The notes under the pieces are model-generated. The model ran no database searches and was not told the origin of the DNA. It saw only the letters and a list, made by a program, of their open reading frames with translations. A stretch of 46,898 nt of DNA, taken from positions 1 to 46,898 of the forward strand of contig CAZICM010000072.1 of NCBI GenBank assembly GCA_964537685.1, given 5' to 3'. This stretch comes from CAZICM01 sp964537685 (GTDB taxonomy: Bacteria > Myxococcota_A > Polyangia > Polyangiales > Polyangiaceae). Positions 17,144 to 26,200 of the stretch are shown here, piece by piece. Numbering within the stretch: position 1 is the stretch's first letter; each line of letters begins with the position of its first letter. A program made the translations under genes and the position numbers.

Positions 17144-18289
17144 TTATTTCTCTGAGGTGTCGTTTTCGGAATCGCCGTCTGCGCCTTTGGGATGCTCGAG
17201 TTCCCTGAGGATGTACTCCGGGCAATTTTGCTTTACGGGCGTTTCTATTTTTTCGTCCGGGCAAGCGGCTTTTACACAGCGGGCATAGCGCGATTCGGGC
17301 AGTTGTTTGGCTAGCTTCTGAACGACATCACAGGCTTCGCCGGTCTTTTTATCTTCGCGCAGCATGGTGGCCTCGGCCCACATGGCGTCGTCGCGCAGCA
17401 CCGATGTTGAATGCTCGGCGTAGAGCTTGCGGAACGCTTGGAGAGCGGCCTCCCGATCCTTCAATCCATCCCGGTAGATCTCGGCGATTTTCATTTGTGC
17501 CGCGGAAAAGCGGGGGCGTTCATAGCTGCCCATTTGGGTCGAGACTTCGCGCGGCGACAAAAGCTTCTGCAACAGCGCGATGGCTTCTGTGTAGCGGCCT
17601 GCTTTTTCTTCAATCAAAGCTGCGTGCCAGAGCGCATCGTCGGTGAACGGGCCGAAGGGGTAGGGATGCTGTTCGGCGCTTGCGATAAAGGCGTCGCGGG
17701 CTTCGGTATCGCGGTTTAGCCGCTCGAGGGTTAGGGCGATTTCGTAGTCGAAAAGCTGAGCGAGTTCGGTTTGGGCAAAGCTTTGTCGGTGTTCTTTGAG
17801 CCAAGAAAGCCGGCCTTCTTCGCCGCCTTTGTCTTCCGCTTCCCGCGCAAGGCTTCTGACAGCATTGGCCGCGAGGCCGTGTCCCGGATAGCGCTTGGTG
17901 GCTTCGAATAGAAGCGTGCGGCCCTTTTCTGGGTTGCCGTGCTCGAGTTCGATGCGGGCGATTTCAAAGGTGGCCCGCGCTGTTCTTGGGCCGTCCTCGA
18001 GGAGAATCTTTTCGTAGCTGCGGCGGGCGCCATTCCAGTTGCCGAGCCGCTCGAGCATGCGTCCCTGCAAAAACCTCGCTTCGTCGCGATCTTTGACGCG
18101 GAGCGCGCTGTTCGCGGCTTCGTCGAAGTGGCGCGAGGCTTCTTCAAAGCGTCCTGCGGAGAGGGCTCTCTGTCCCGCGCTGAAGGCTTGGAGATAGGCG
18201 TCTCCCCTCGTGGGCGCGCAGCCTTCGGCGGCAAGCAGTGCGGCCATGATGGCGATGCTTGAAATGAAGTGCGAAAGCCGGTGTCTCAC
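17144..18289 (-). CDS. TPR-repeat outer-membrane lipoprotein
   Basis: 381 residues from a GTG at 18289. The lipoprotein signal peptide ends at AAEGC (Cys about 24). The mature part consists of consecutive TPR-like helical pairs from about residue 33 to 330: AFSAGQRALSAGRFEEASRHFDEAA, GRMLERLGNWNGARRSYEKIL, AEIYRDGLKDREAALQAFRKLY and others. Such proteins act as scaffolds at the cell envelope (BamD and YbgF have similar folds), but it is longer than BamD and not clearly orthologous. It ends with a short acidic Ser/Thr segment. It begins eight bases after the threonine aldolase stop, so it is co-transcribed with that gene. Confidence 0.85.
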   Translation of the reverse strand: MRHRLSHFISSIAIMAALLAAEGCAPTRGDAYLQAFSAGQRALSAGRFEEASRHFDEAANSALRVKDRDEARFLQGRMLERLGNWNGARRSYEKILLEDGPRTARATFEIARIELEHGNPEKGRTLLFEATKRYPGHGLAANAVRSLAREAEDKGGEEGRLSWLKEHRQSFAQTELAQLFDYEIALTLERLNRDTEARDAFIASAEQHPYPFGPFTDDALWHAALIEEKAGRYTEAIALLQKLLSPREVSTQMGSYERPRFSAAQMKIAEIYRDGLKDREAALQAFRKLYAEHSTSVLRDDAMWAEATMLREDKKTGEACDVVQKLAKQLPESRYARCVKAACPDEKIETPVKQNCPEYILRELEHPKGADGDSENDTSEK

Positions 18290-18297
18290 GCCTTCAC

Positions 18298-19359
18298 CTA
18301 TGCGTGTGCGCTTTGGTGTACGGGTGAAGAGGCGAGGGCCGAGGAGACCGCGTCGGCCAATACCCGCGCCGCAAAGGCGATTTGTTCAGGCCCCACATCG
18401 AGGTGGGTGACGGCCCGGGTCCGGAAGCGTCCCATCGAGCCGATGAGCACGCCGCGCTCTTTTGCGGCTGCGACGATCTTTGCCGATTCCACGGAAGGCG
18501 TATCGATGACGACGATATTTGTTTCGGGCCAGGGCACGAACGCGCCTTCAATCGCCTGCAGCTCTTTGGCGATCGCGCGGGCGTGTTCATGATCGAGGCG
18601 CAGGCGTTCGCGGTGATGCTCGAGGGCATAGAGGGCTCCGGCGGCGAGGATTCCGGCTTGGCGCATTCCGCCTCCGAGCATTTTCCGGAAGCGGCGGGCG
18701 GCGCGGATTCGATCGGCGCTTCCGCACAGCGCAGAACCTGCGGCTGCTCCTAAACCTTTGGAGAAACAAACGCTTACGGTGTCAAAGGGAGCGGCCAGCG
18801 TTGCGGGATCGGTGCGGAGTTCAGCGGATGCGTTCCAAATGCGGGCTCCGTCCAGATGCAGGCCCAGTTTGCGCGAACGGGCGAGTTCGGCGATGGCCAG
18901 CACGTCTTTCTGGGGAAAGATCTTTCCGCCGGCCCTGTTGTGGGTGTTTTCGATGACGATGAGGCTCGTGCGCGGCAAGTAGTACTCGTCCGCGCGGATT
19001 GCGCTTGCGGCATCCTCGGCGGAAAACAGGCCGTCCCGGCCCGCATAGGCGAACTGAACGCCGCTCCACGCAGGCGCGGCTCCGCTTTCATAAAATGCGC
19101 AATGAGCTCCATCGCTCACGATGACTTCATCGCCGGGGCGCGTGTGGCACAGAAGGGCAATTTGATTGCTCATCGTTCCGCTTGGAACAAAGAGCGCCGC
19201 CTCTTTGCCCACGATCTCGGCGGTGCGTTCTTCCAGGCGCCGCACCGTCGGATCTTCGCCATACACATCGTCTCCCACTTCTGCGTTCAGCATCTGTTCG
19301 CGCATCGGTGCTGTGGGCCGCGTTACCGTGTCGGATCGCAGATCAATCGCTGTTGTCAT
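18298..19359 (-). CDS. ltaE: Low-specificity L-threonine aldolase
   Basis: 353 residues from ATG 19359 (a GTG nine bases upstream is also in frame). A fold-type I PLP enzyme that cleaves L-threonine and allo-threonine to glycine and acetaldehyde. The N-terminal signature IDLRSDTVTRPT is diagnostic for this family. GDDVYGEDPTVRRLEE follows, then the PLP ring-stacking His in SDGAHCAFYESG, the Asp/Arg pair in HLDGARIWNAS, and the Schiff-base lysine Lys201 in VCFSKGLGA. Length is normal for the family. It is divergent from the aminotransferase gene with 46 bases between starts, and upstream of the TPR lipoprotein in the same transcript. Confidence 0.95.
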   Translation of the reverse strand: MTTAIDLRSDTVTRPTAPMREQMLNAEVGDDVYGEDPTVRRLEERTAEIVGKEAALFVPSGTMSNQIALLCHTRPGDEVIVSDGAHCAFYESGAAPAWSGVQFAYAGRDGLFSAEDAASAIRADEYYLPRTSLIVIENTHNRAGGKIFPQKDVLAIAELARSRKLGLHLDGARIWNASAELRTDPATLAAPFDTVSVCFSKGLGAAAGSALCGSADRIRAARRFRKMLGGGMRQAGILAAGALYALEHHRERLRLDHEHARAIAKELQAIEGAFVPWPETNIVVIDTPSVESAKIVAAAKERGVLIGSMGRFRTRAVTHLDVGPEQIAFAARVLADAVSSALASSPVHQSAHA

Positions 19360-19405
19360 CGACCGCACGGTAGCAGGTCATCGGACAGGCGATCTCCTCC
19401 CTTGA

Positions 19406-20659
19406 ATGGCCACACCCTTGCGTAATCTGCGTGACCCGCATATGGCTTTGGCCATGCCGAGCAAGCTCGCAGATCGCCTTTCTGCGGTCGCTCCCAGTGC
19501 GACGCTCGCAATGGCGGCGCTGGCGAAGCACCTGCAGAATCAAGGCCACCGGGTCATCCAATTCAGTCTCGGCGAGCCTGATTTCGACACGCCTTTGCAT
19601 ATTCGCGACGCGGGGAAGGCCGCGCTCGATGCCGGTGCAACGCACTACACGCCCGTTGCCGGTATTCCCGAGCTGCGATCGGCGATTTGCGGCTTCGTCG
19701 AAAGGGAGAGGGGATGGCGCCCCGAACCTTCTCAGGTCGTCGTCTCCTGCGGCGCGAAGCAGGCGCTTTTCAATATCGCGATGGCGCTGTTTGAGCCCGG
19801 CGATGAAGTGCTGATCCCATCGCCTTATTGGGTGAGCTATCCGGAGCATGTGCGTTTGACGGGGGCCACGCCTGTCATCGTGAAGACCCGCGAAGACGAC
19901 GGCTTTCGGCTTCGCCCCGATCTGTTACAGGCCGCGCTTACGCCGAAAACCAAAGCCTTTGTGCTGTGCACTCCGTCCAATCCAACCGGAGCCGCGTATT
20001 CAAAACAAGACCTCGAGGCATTGGTTTCGGTGCTGCGGAACCACGATTGCTGGATCATCGTGGACGAGATCTACGCGCAGCTTATCTACGACGATTTTCA
20101 TCATATTTCGCTGCCGTCGCTCGCGGCCGATCTGCGCGATCGCATCGTGGTTGTCGATGGCGCAAGCAAGGCTTACGCAATGACGGGATGGCGCATCGGC
20201 TGGAGCATCGCGCCTTCAGGTTTGGCGCGGGCTATCGATTTGGTTCAGGGGCAAAGCACGACCAACGCGGCGTCGATTTCGCAGTTTGCATTGCTTGCAG
20301 CGCTTGGCGGCCGCCGCGATGAATTGATCACGATGCGGGATGTGTTTTCGCGCCGCCGTGTGCGCCTGGTGAACGGCCTGCGCAATGTGCCCGGTATTCG
20401 CTGCCGGATGCCCGAGGGCGCGTTCTATGCGTTCGCCGATGTAACGGGATTGTACGGGCTTAAGTGGGACGGCGAGGAGATCACCTCGGACCAGCAAGTA
20501 GCGCTGTGGCTACTGGACAAAGCGCATGTCGCCGCGGTGGCAGGGACATCGTTTGGGGCTCCCGGCTATATGCGCTTTTCGTACACCTGCTCGGATGCGG
20601 ATATCGACGAAGGCGTTGAAGCAATCCGCAAGTGTGTCGAATCCGCGCGGCTGGAGTAG
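19406..20659 (+). CDS. PLP-dependent class I aminotransferase (aspartate/aromatic type)
   Basis: 417 residues from ATG 19406. Family members usually begin just before the motif seen here as ADRLSAVAPSATLAM, so ATG 19442 or 19454 may be the true start; none has a good ribosome-binding site. Fold-type I landmarks are all present: SLGEPDFDTP for substrate binding, THYTPVAGIPELR, the Asn of TPSNPTGAAY, the Asp/Tyr of VDEIYAQLIY, Schiff-base Lys255 in DGASKAYAMTGWRIGW and a C-terminal Arg in MRFSYTCS. It resembles aspartate aminotransferases of the group with the ASKAYAMTGWR signature, transferring an amino group between aspartate (or related amino acids) and 2-oxoglutarate. Exact substrate not assignable by eye. 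Confidence 0.92.
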   Translation: MATPLRNLRDPHMALAMPSKLADRLSAVAPSATLAMAALAKHLQNQGHRVIQFSLGEPDFDTPLHIRDAGKAALDAGATHYTPVAGIPELRSAICGFVERERGWRPEPSQVVVSCGAKQALFNIAMALFEPGDEVLIPSPYWVSYPEHVRLTGATPVIVKTREDDGFRLRPDLLQAALTPKTKAFVLCTPSNPTGAAYSKQDLEALVSVLRNHDCWIIVDEIYAQLIYDDFHHISLPSLAADLRDRIVVVDGASKAYAMTGWRIGWSIAPSGLARAIDLVQGQSTTNAASISQFALLAALGGRRDELITMRDVFSRRRVRLVNGLRNVPGIRCRMPEGAFYAFADVTGLYGLKWDGEEITSDQQVALWLLDKAHVAAVAGTSFGAPGYMRFSYTCSDADIDEGVEAIRKCVESARLE

Positions 20660-20814
20660 TCGCCCGCCTTGGAGGCTCGTTTGGGCCCAATTCATTTTTC
20701 CCTTAGATCAACGTATCGATTGCCGGCTCACACGGTATGCACGATGGAGACACTTGCCGGCAGAGCCAGAGGTCCTCTAAATGGCAGTCGCATTGCGAAA
20801 GAGGTTCGCACGCG

Positions 20815-20843
20815 TTGACGCGCGCGGGCCGGATTTGTTAAAA
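20815..20843 (+). promoter_or_regulatory. Candidate sigma70-type promoter of the cytochrome bc operon
   Basis: TTGACG at 20815-20820 and TTAAAA at 20838-20843, 17 bases apart, about 32 bases before the GTG start of the Rieske gene. The rest of the 215-base gap contains nothing else recognisable. The -10 match is modest. AAAGG at 20863-20867 is the likely ribosome-binding site. Confidence 0.35.
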
Positions 20844-20874
20844 GCCGCGCGGAAAGGCGCTGAAAGGTAGCTTC

Positions 20875-21435
20875 GTGGCAGGCAAGACGGGCGAAGACGG
20901 CACGAATCCTGAAGTCCATATCTGGCGAATCGCTCCGACGAGACGGGATTTCTTCGGTTTCCTCGGCTGGGGAGCAGTTCTCACCTCGATTGGCATTGGT
21001 TCGTTAGCATTTGTTCGGTTCATGTATCCGCGCGTGCTGTTTGAGCCACCGACGCAATTCAAGATCGGGCGGCCCACTGAGTACGCGCCGAACTCGACGA
21101 GCGAGAAGTGGATCAAGGCACTTAGGCTGTGGATCGTGCGTTACGACGATCGCTTTGTGGCGGTGAGCGCGACGTGTACGCATCTAGGCTGTACGCCGCG
21201 ATACCTGGCGACAGAAGACAAGTACAAATGTCCCTGTCATGGCTCGGGTTTCCGCGGATTTGCGAGCGGCTGGCGCGTAAACGCGACGAACTTTGAAGGT
21301 CCGGCCCCGCGGCCGCTGGAGCGCTTCAAGCTCTCCCTCGCGGATGACGGGCAAATCGTTGTCGATAAGGGCGTTGCCTTCCGCATTGATAAAGGCGACG
21401 CAGATAAGCAAGGGGCGTTTTTACCCTTTGCCTGA
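20875..21435 (+). CDS. Rieske iron-sulfur protein of a cytochrome bc/b6f-type complex
   Basis: 186 residues, GTG start with AAAGG a few bases upstream. The N-terminus carries a TRRDFF segment, resembling a twin-arginine-like export signal as in other Rieske proteins, then one membrane helix (about 23-45). The soluble domain holds the [2Fe-2S] ligands in CTHLGC (box 1) and CPCHGSGF (box 2), the two extra Cys forming the stabilising disulphide. It shuttles electrons from quinol at the Qo site to the c-type cytochrome on the outer face of the membrane. It is the first gene of the operon Rieske, b6-type, subunit IV-like, eight-haem cytochrome. A short C-terminal extension follows the fold. Confidence 0.96.
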   Translation: MAGKTGEDGTNPEVHIWRIAPTRRDFFGFLGWGAVLTSIGIGSLAFVRFMYPRVLFEPPTQFKIGRPTEYAPNSTSEKWIKALRLWIVRYDDRFVAVSATCTHLGCTPRYLATEDKYKCPCHGSGFRGFASGWRVNATNFEGPAPRPLERFKLSLADDGQIVVDKGVAFRIDKGDADKQGAFLPFA

Positions 21436-21436
21436 T

Positions 21437-21458
21437 CGGCCAAAAGCCGTGTTTTTTT
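21437..21458 (+). terminator. Weak hairpin plus T-run between Rieske and cytochrome b genes
   Basis: CGGC and GCCG flank a five-base loop, followed by TG and seven T residues, directly after the Rieske stop codon. The stem has only four base pairs, too short for an efficient terminator, so at most it would reduce read-through to the next gene. Function inferred and uncertain. Confidence 0.25.
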
Positions 21459-21494
21459 GAAGACAAAACCCTCTCGTAGATTCGGAGAACACCC

Positions 21495-22268
21495 GTGGCG
21501 GAGCAGAAAAAAGGTTGGTTTGACGTGGTCAAGAGCTCGTACGTCTGGAAGTCGGTCTTCCGGCACGAGTATCAGGACACGTACCGAAACCGCGTGCTCC
21601 AGGTTTCGTCGAACGTCTTTTTGCATCTGCATCCAACGAAGATCCGAAGGCATGCGCTCCGGCTTCGTTTTACCTGGTGCATGGGCGGCATCACGTTCCT
21701 GTTGTTTTTAATCTTGGTCGTGACCGGCATCATTCTGATGTTTTATTACCGGCCGACCGGCGAGTACGCGTACCACGACATGAAGTACCTCCAGTTCGAT
21801 GTTCCGTTCGGCATGATCATGCGGAACATGCATCGCTGGGGCGCCCACGCGATGGTTATTGCTGTGTGGCTTCACATGTTCCGCGTCTTTATGACGGGTT
21901 CGTACAAGCCGCCGCGCGAATTCAACTGGGTGATCGGCGTCAACCTGCTCGTGATGACGCTGATGCTTTCCTTCACCGGCTATCTGCTCCCCTGGGATCA
22001 GCTTTCGATTTGGGCCGTGACGGTAGGAACAAACATGGGCCGCGCCACGCCTCTGCTCGGGCATGAAGGCCCCTTCGCGGATCTGCTTGGCGTCAATGCG
22101 CGCTACGACGCCCGCGCGCTGCTCACCGCGGGCCGCTTGGTTAGCCCTGCGACGCTGCTGCGCTTTTACGTGCTGCACTGCATCTTCATCCCGCTGATCG
22201 CGGCCGTGCTGATGATTGTGCATTTCTGGCGTGTTCGTAAGGACGGCGGCATCAGCGGCCCGCTGTGA
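21495..22268 (+). CDS. petB: Cytochrome b6-type subunit (N-terminal half of cytochrome b)
   Basis: 257 residues, GTG start with GGAG eight bases upstream. Four membrane helices carry two His pairs for the bis-histidine b haems. In helix B the pair is MHRWG...LHMF (13 residues between). In helix D it is LHCIF...VHFW with 14 residues between, the spacing typical of b6 rather than mitochondrial-type b. The Qo-site helix motif YLLPWDQLSIWAVTVGTN is present. The protein stops after helix D; the rest of cytochrome b is encoded by the next gene, as in b6f-type split complexes. It oxidises quinol at Qo and returns an electron across the membrane via the two b haems. Confidence 0.95.
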   Translation: MAEQKKGWFDVVKSSYVWKSVFRHEYQDTYRNRVLQVSSNVFLHLHPTKIRRHALRLRFTWCMGGITFLLFLILVVTGIILMFYYRPTGEYAYHDMKYLQFDVPFGMIMRNMHRWGAHAMVIAVWLHMFRVFMTGSYKPPREFNWVIGVNLLVMTLMLSFTGYLLPWDQLSIWAVTVGTNMGRATPLLGHEGPFADLLGVNARYDARALLTAGRLVSPATLLRFYVLHCIFIPLIAAVLMIVHFWRVRKDGGISGPL

Positions 22269-22316
22269 TGCGCTTGGTTTTGACCTGATTTTGAAGGCAA
22301 GAGGAACGAAGTACGC

Positions 22317-23138
22317 ATGGCAAACGCGACACCTGCTCTTGATGCTCCGGCTACCGCGACCGCAACCGTAAAGGAGCGCGTCGCTGTCGCGGAGCGCTTG
22401 ACCAAGCTCGTACCTGACAAGGTTCACACATGGCCTTACTTAGTCCGGCTCGAGATGCTGGTCGGAACGGTTGTGATGGCCTTTATGACCATTTGGTCGA
22501 TTGTGGTTGATGCTCCGCTGGAGGAGCCCGCCAATCCAACCAAGACGCCGAATCCCTCGAAAGCGCCCTGGTACTTCCTCGGTTTGCAGGAAGTGCTTGT
22601 GTACTTTGATGCTTGGTTCGCGGGCGTGGTTCTTCCCGCGCTGATCATCGTCGGACTGATGGTGGTTCCCTACATCGACATCAATCCCAAGGGGAACGGC
22701 TACTACTGCTTCCGCGATCGCAAGTTTGCGATTCTGACCTTCCTGTGGGGCTTTTTGGTGATGTGGATCGTGCTCATCATCATGGGCACCTTCTTGCGGG
22801 GTCCCGGCTGGTATTTGTTCTTGCCGGGGCAGTATTGGGATGTGCACAAAACGGTCGCCATCACCAACGTCGATCTGCACGAGAAGCTTGGGATTCACGA
22901 CAAAACCGTCGGCATGCTTTTCGGCGCAGGCGTTCTTGGAGCCTATCTCGTGGGTATTCCCGCGGCGTACTGGAAGGCACGGGTAAAGAAGAGCGAAGTG
23001 CTCCAGAAGCTGGGGCCCGTTCGCTATTGGATTACCGCGTTCTTGTTTATGACGATGGTGGGAACCTGCCTAAAGGTTGTTCTCCGCCTTGCGTTCAACA
23101 TCAAGTACGTGTTCGCGAGTCCGTGGATCAACGTGTGA
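22317..23138 (+). CDS. Cytochrome b C-terminal subunit (subunit IV-like, extended)
   Basis: 273 residues, clearly longer than plant or cyanobacterial subunit IV (about 160). Residues 1-40 are a hydrophilic Ala/Thr-rich leader. A first helix (about 42-62) precedes NPSKAPWYFLGLQEVLVYFDAW, which holds the quinol-site segment normally written PEWY; here it reads A-P-W-Y (22563-22574), so the Glu is replaced by Pro. Two further helices follow, then an extra domain with the motif YCFRDRKFAIL, and two or more additional helices near residues 135-160 and 195-265 not found in classical subunit IV. It completes cytochrome b with the upstream gene and sits 57 bases before the conserved hairpins that precede the giant cytochrome. 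Confidence 0.9.
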   Translation: MANATPALDAPATATATVKERVAVAERLTKLVPDKVHTWPYLVRLEMLVGTVVMAFMTIWSIVVDAPLEEPANPTKTPNPSKAPWYFLGLQEVLVYFDAWFAGVVLPALIIVGLMVVPYIDINPKGNGYYCFRDRKFAILTFLWGFLVMWIVLIIMGTFLRGPGWYLFLPGQYWDVHKTVAITNVDLHEKLGIHDKTVGMLFGAGVLGAYLVGIPAAYWKARVKKSEVLQKLGPVRYWITAFLFMTMVGTCLKVVLRLAFNIKYVFASPWINV

Positions 23139-23167
23139 TCCGGCTTCAAACGAGTTTTTGAACAGAC

Positions 23168-23216
23168 GGGCGCAGAGGGCGCCCAAGGATTTCGGGTGCG
23201 CGATGTTCGCGCGCCC
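23168..23216 (+). repeat. Two tandem GC-rich hairpins between cytochrome b and cytochrome c genes
   Basis: Hairpin 1: GGGCGC (23168-23173) and GCGCCC (23179-23184), loop of five. Hairpin 2: GGGTGCGCGA (23194-23203) and TCGCGCGCCC (23207-23216), a ten-pair stem with one G-T and a three-base loop. No T-run follows either. Their position inside the operon suggests mRNA stabilisation or processing. They also argue against translation starting at the GTG at 23196, which lies in the second stem. Confidence 0.6.
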
Positions 23217-23258
23217 AGTGCCAAGGCGCTGCATAGAGCGCCGAGGGAGCGACCGAAG

Positions 23259-26200
23259 GTGGCGCGATTCATTCGAGACGAAAAGAGAAGCTACCCCTTC
23301 ACCTGGCTTGCGATCGGCGGATTGTTCGCCGCTTCGTCCGTGTGGGCGATGTACGCCGAGCTGGTGACGCGCGTGCCGTGGCAGAAGGATCAGCAAGCCT
23401 TCTTTGACATGGAGCTCGAGCAGTCGAAGCAAGCGCTTGAGAAGGCCAAGGCCGAATGGAAGAACGAGATCGAGCCGCAGCTCAAGACGCAGATTGCGCG
23501 CAAGGAAGAGCTCGAGGCCAGCAAGAAGGGCGGCGAGTACGCATCAGCCCGGGCGCGGCTGGACAAGCTAAACGCTGAGTTTGCGGATGCCGAGCTGGGC
23601 AAGACCTTCGGTGGCAGCGATTTGGACGAGACCTATTACTACAGGAATCTCGCCGAATACGAACGCGACGCGGCCGCGGTCGAAGTGCGCAAGGCTTTCC
23701 GCAAGGGGCTTTCGGGCACGAAGAGCGGCCAAGAGATCGAAGCGATGGTGGACGCGATTTACGCGGACCCCGCGCCTCCTCCGCAAGGCGATGCCACGGA
23801 AAAGATTCATCATCTCAATGTCGAGATTGCGCGCATGCAGGCGCATATCGCCGAGATTGATAAAGCGATGCCGGGCGCGCCTCCGGAAGCACAAGCTGCT
23901 CTTCGGAAGTCAAAGCACGAAGAACAGGCGGTTATCGATCAACTCAAGATCGAGCTGAAGCATCAGAAGCGCGTCGACGAAGCGCTGGCATCGATGGCGC
24001 GCGTCGATGGTCCGGCTGAGCCTCCGCTGTCGGAGAAAGATCCGGTTAAGCGCGCCGAAGAGCAGAAGCGCGAGCGCGAGCGTGTGTGCAAAGGCAAGGA
24101 AGACACACGCAACTGCATCACATGGATGAAGATCGAACCTGTCGATGCCGAGTTAAAAGCGCTCGAGATCGATATTGCGAAGCGGCGCCGCGGTTTGGCG
24201 GATGCCGAGCTCCGCAACGAAAAGGCCGAGGCGAAGGCGCATCCGAAATTCGATCCCAAAGACATGATCGCATCGCTGGTCGGCCCATTTCAGATTCAGC
24301 AGATCGTGCTGCATTGGATCGAGCACGAGCGCGAAGTCGACATCGAGCAAGTCGATCGCTGCCACACATGTCACATGGGCGCTGATAGCGGAAACTACAC
24401 TTCAGCCGCGATTCCTCGCCAATTCCGCACGCACCCCAAGCGGGATGTGCTGATGGCTGCGCATCCGATAGAGAACTTTGGATGCACGGCCTGTCATCAG
24501 GGCCAGGGCCGCGCGACGGATGAGCTTGCCCATTCTGGATGGGGTTTAGAGATCCATCATGGCAAGGAGCGCTGGCATTTCTTTGGCGATCACTACTGGG
24601 AGGAGCCGCTTCTTCCCGTAGGCGTGCTTTCGCATGTGATTGTCGACGATCGGAACGACGAGTTTGCGATCAAGATCGGCAAGGGGAAGTGGGAGACGAT
24701 CAAGATCGATCATCGCAACGCTACTGTGCATGCCGAGAACGCGGAAGTCCCCGCCGAGTACGAGAAAGAGGCGGATCTGTTTGGGCCGCTTCAGGACAAG
24801 CTCGACAAGATTGTTCAGGCCGATTCGGAGTTGAGCGCGAAGTTCCGGGGCGTTGTGCGCAAGCTGTCCAACCGGGTGCAAATCGGCTTGGAGCAGAAGG
24901 ATCCCGCGGCGCACATTCCAGCCAAAGAAATTCCAGCTTTTGGCGTGCGTTTTGCCGATGCCGAGCTCGCCGAGATGTTTGGCTTTGAAAGCGGCGTGGA
25001 GGTCACGACCAAGCAAGCGATGGTCGCCGCATCAAATCCTCCTGCCGTTCCCGTTCGCTACGAAGCGATGGGCGGCGTTGACAAGACCGGCAAATACACA
25101 CCGCCGAGTGGTGAAACGGGCCTTCAGATTTCGGATGAAATGCGCAACCGATTCATTCAGGCATTGCCTGAAGTTGAATCGGGCTGCTTGAAGTGCCACG
25201 CGGGCGATACGGACCTAAAGCCGCGCCGTTCAGCAGCGAAGCATGTGACAAACAAGCTCGCTTATGAAAAGGCCGAGGCGGAGAAGAAGGCCAATCCCGA
25301 GGCGTACAAAAAAGCGCACGATGGTTCGGATGAATTGCCGGCTGTAAGCGCAAATCCGGCGGATGTCGAAGATCTCGCGCCCACGCTGTCCGAGGGCAGG
25401 GCGCTCTTCAGGCAGCTCAATTGCACGGGCTGTCACATCCTTGAAGGCTTCCCGTGGGATCGCAACGCAGGCCCAGCGCTTGACAACGTTACGGCGAAGG
25501 TGACGCCTGAGTGGATTCTGACGTGGATTCGGAATCCGCGTGGTTTCCGGGCGAAGACGAGCATGCCGAATCTGTGGCCAAAGCCTCTGGATCCTGCATC
25601 AAAGCGGGCTTACCTGCCGGGTTCGCCCGAGTATCAAAGGTGGGAGGCGAACAGGCAGGAGGAGACGCTGGCCATCGCTTCGTTCTTGATTGAGCGCAGC
25701 GAGAATCCCAAGACCAGGCCCGGAGCGCCTGCCGATGCGCAGCCTCTTCGGATGCAGGTTCAGGGATACGCCGATGTGCCCAATTCCAGCGCGGAGAAGG
25801 GCAAGCAAATCTTTGAAGCCTATGGCTGCCAGGGCTGCCATGCCCGCTCTGAGAGCGACACGGCGGATGAGAAATTGCCTGCGGCGTGGCGCAACCGTGA
25901 GCGGGATATCGCTCCGACCTTAGCGAACATGGGCGGCAAGACGACGGCCGACTGGATTGCCTACTGGGTCGAGAATCCTTCGCGGTATTGGCATGGCACG
26001 AAGATGCCAAACCTGCGCCTTTCGCGCGAAGAAGCCGCGAGTGTTGGCAAGTATGTCGCGTCGCTGAAAGCGCCTCCGCAGGTGCCTGCTCAAGTCAGCA
26101 AAGACGAAGTGGCGCTGGTGTCTGATGCCGCGAAACGCAACGAGAAACTCTCGTGTGCGATTGCGGGCGGCAAGACGATGACCCGCGCTGAATGCGGCGA

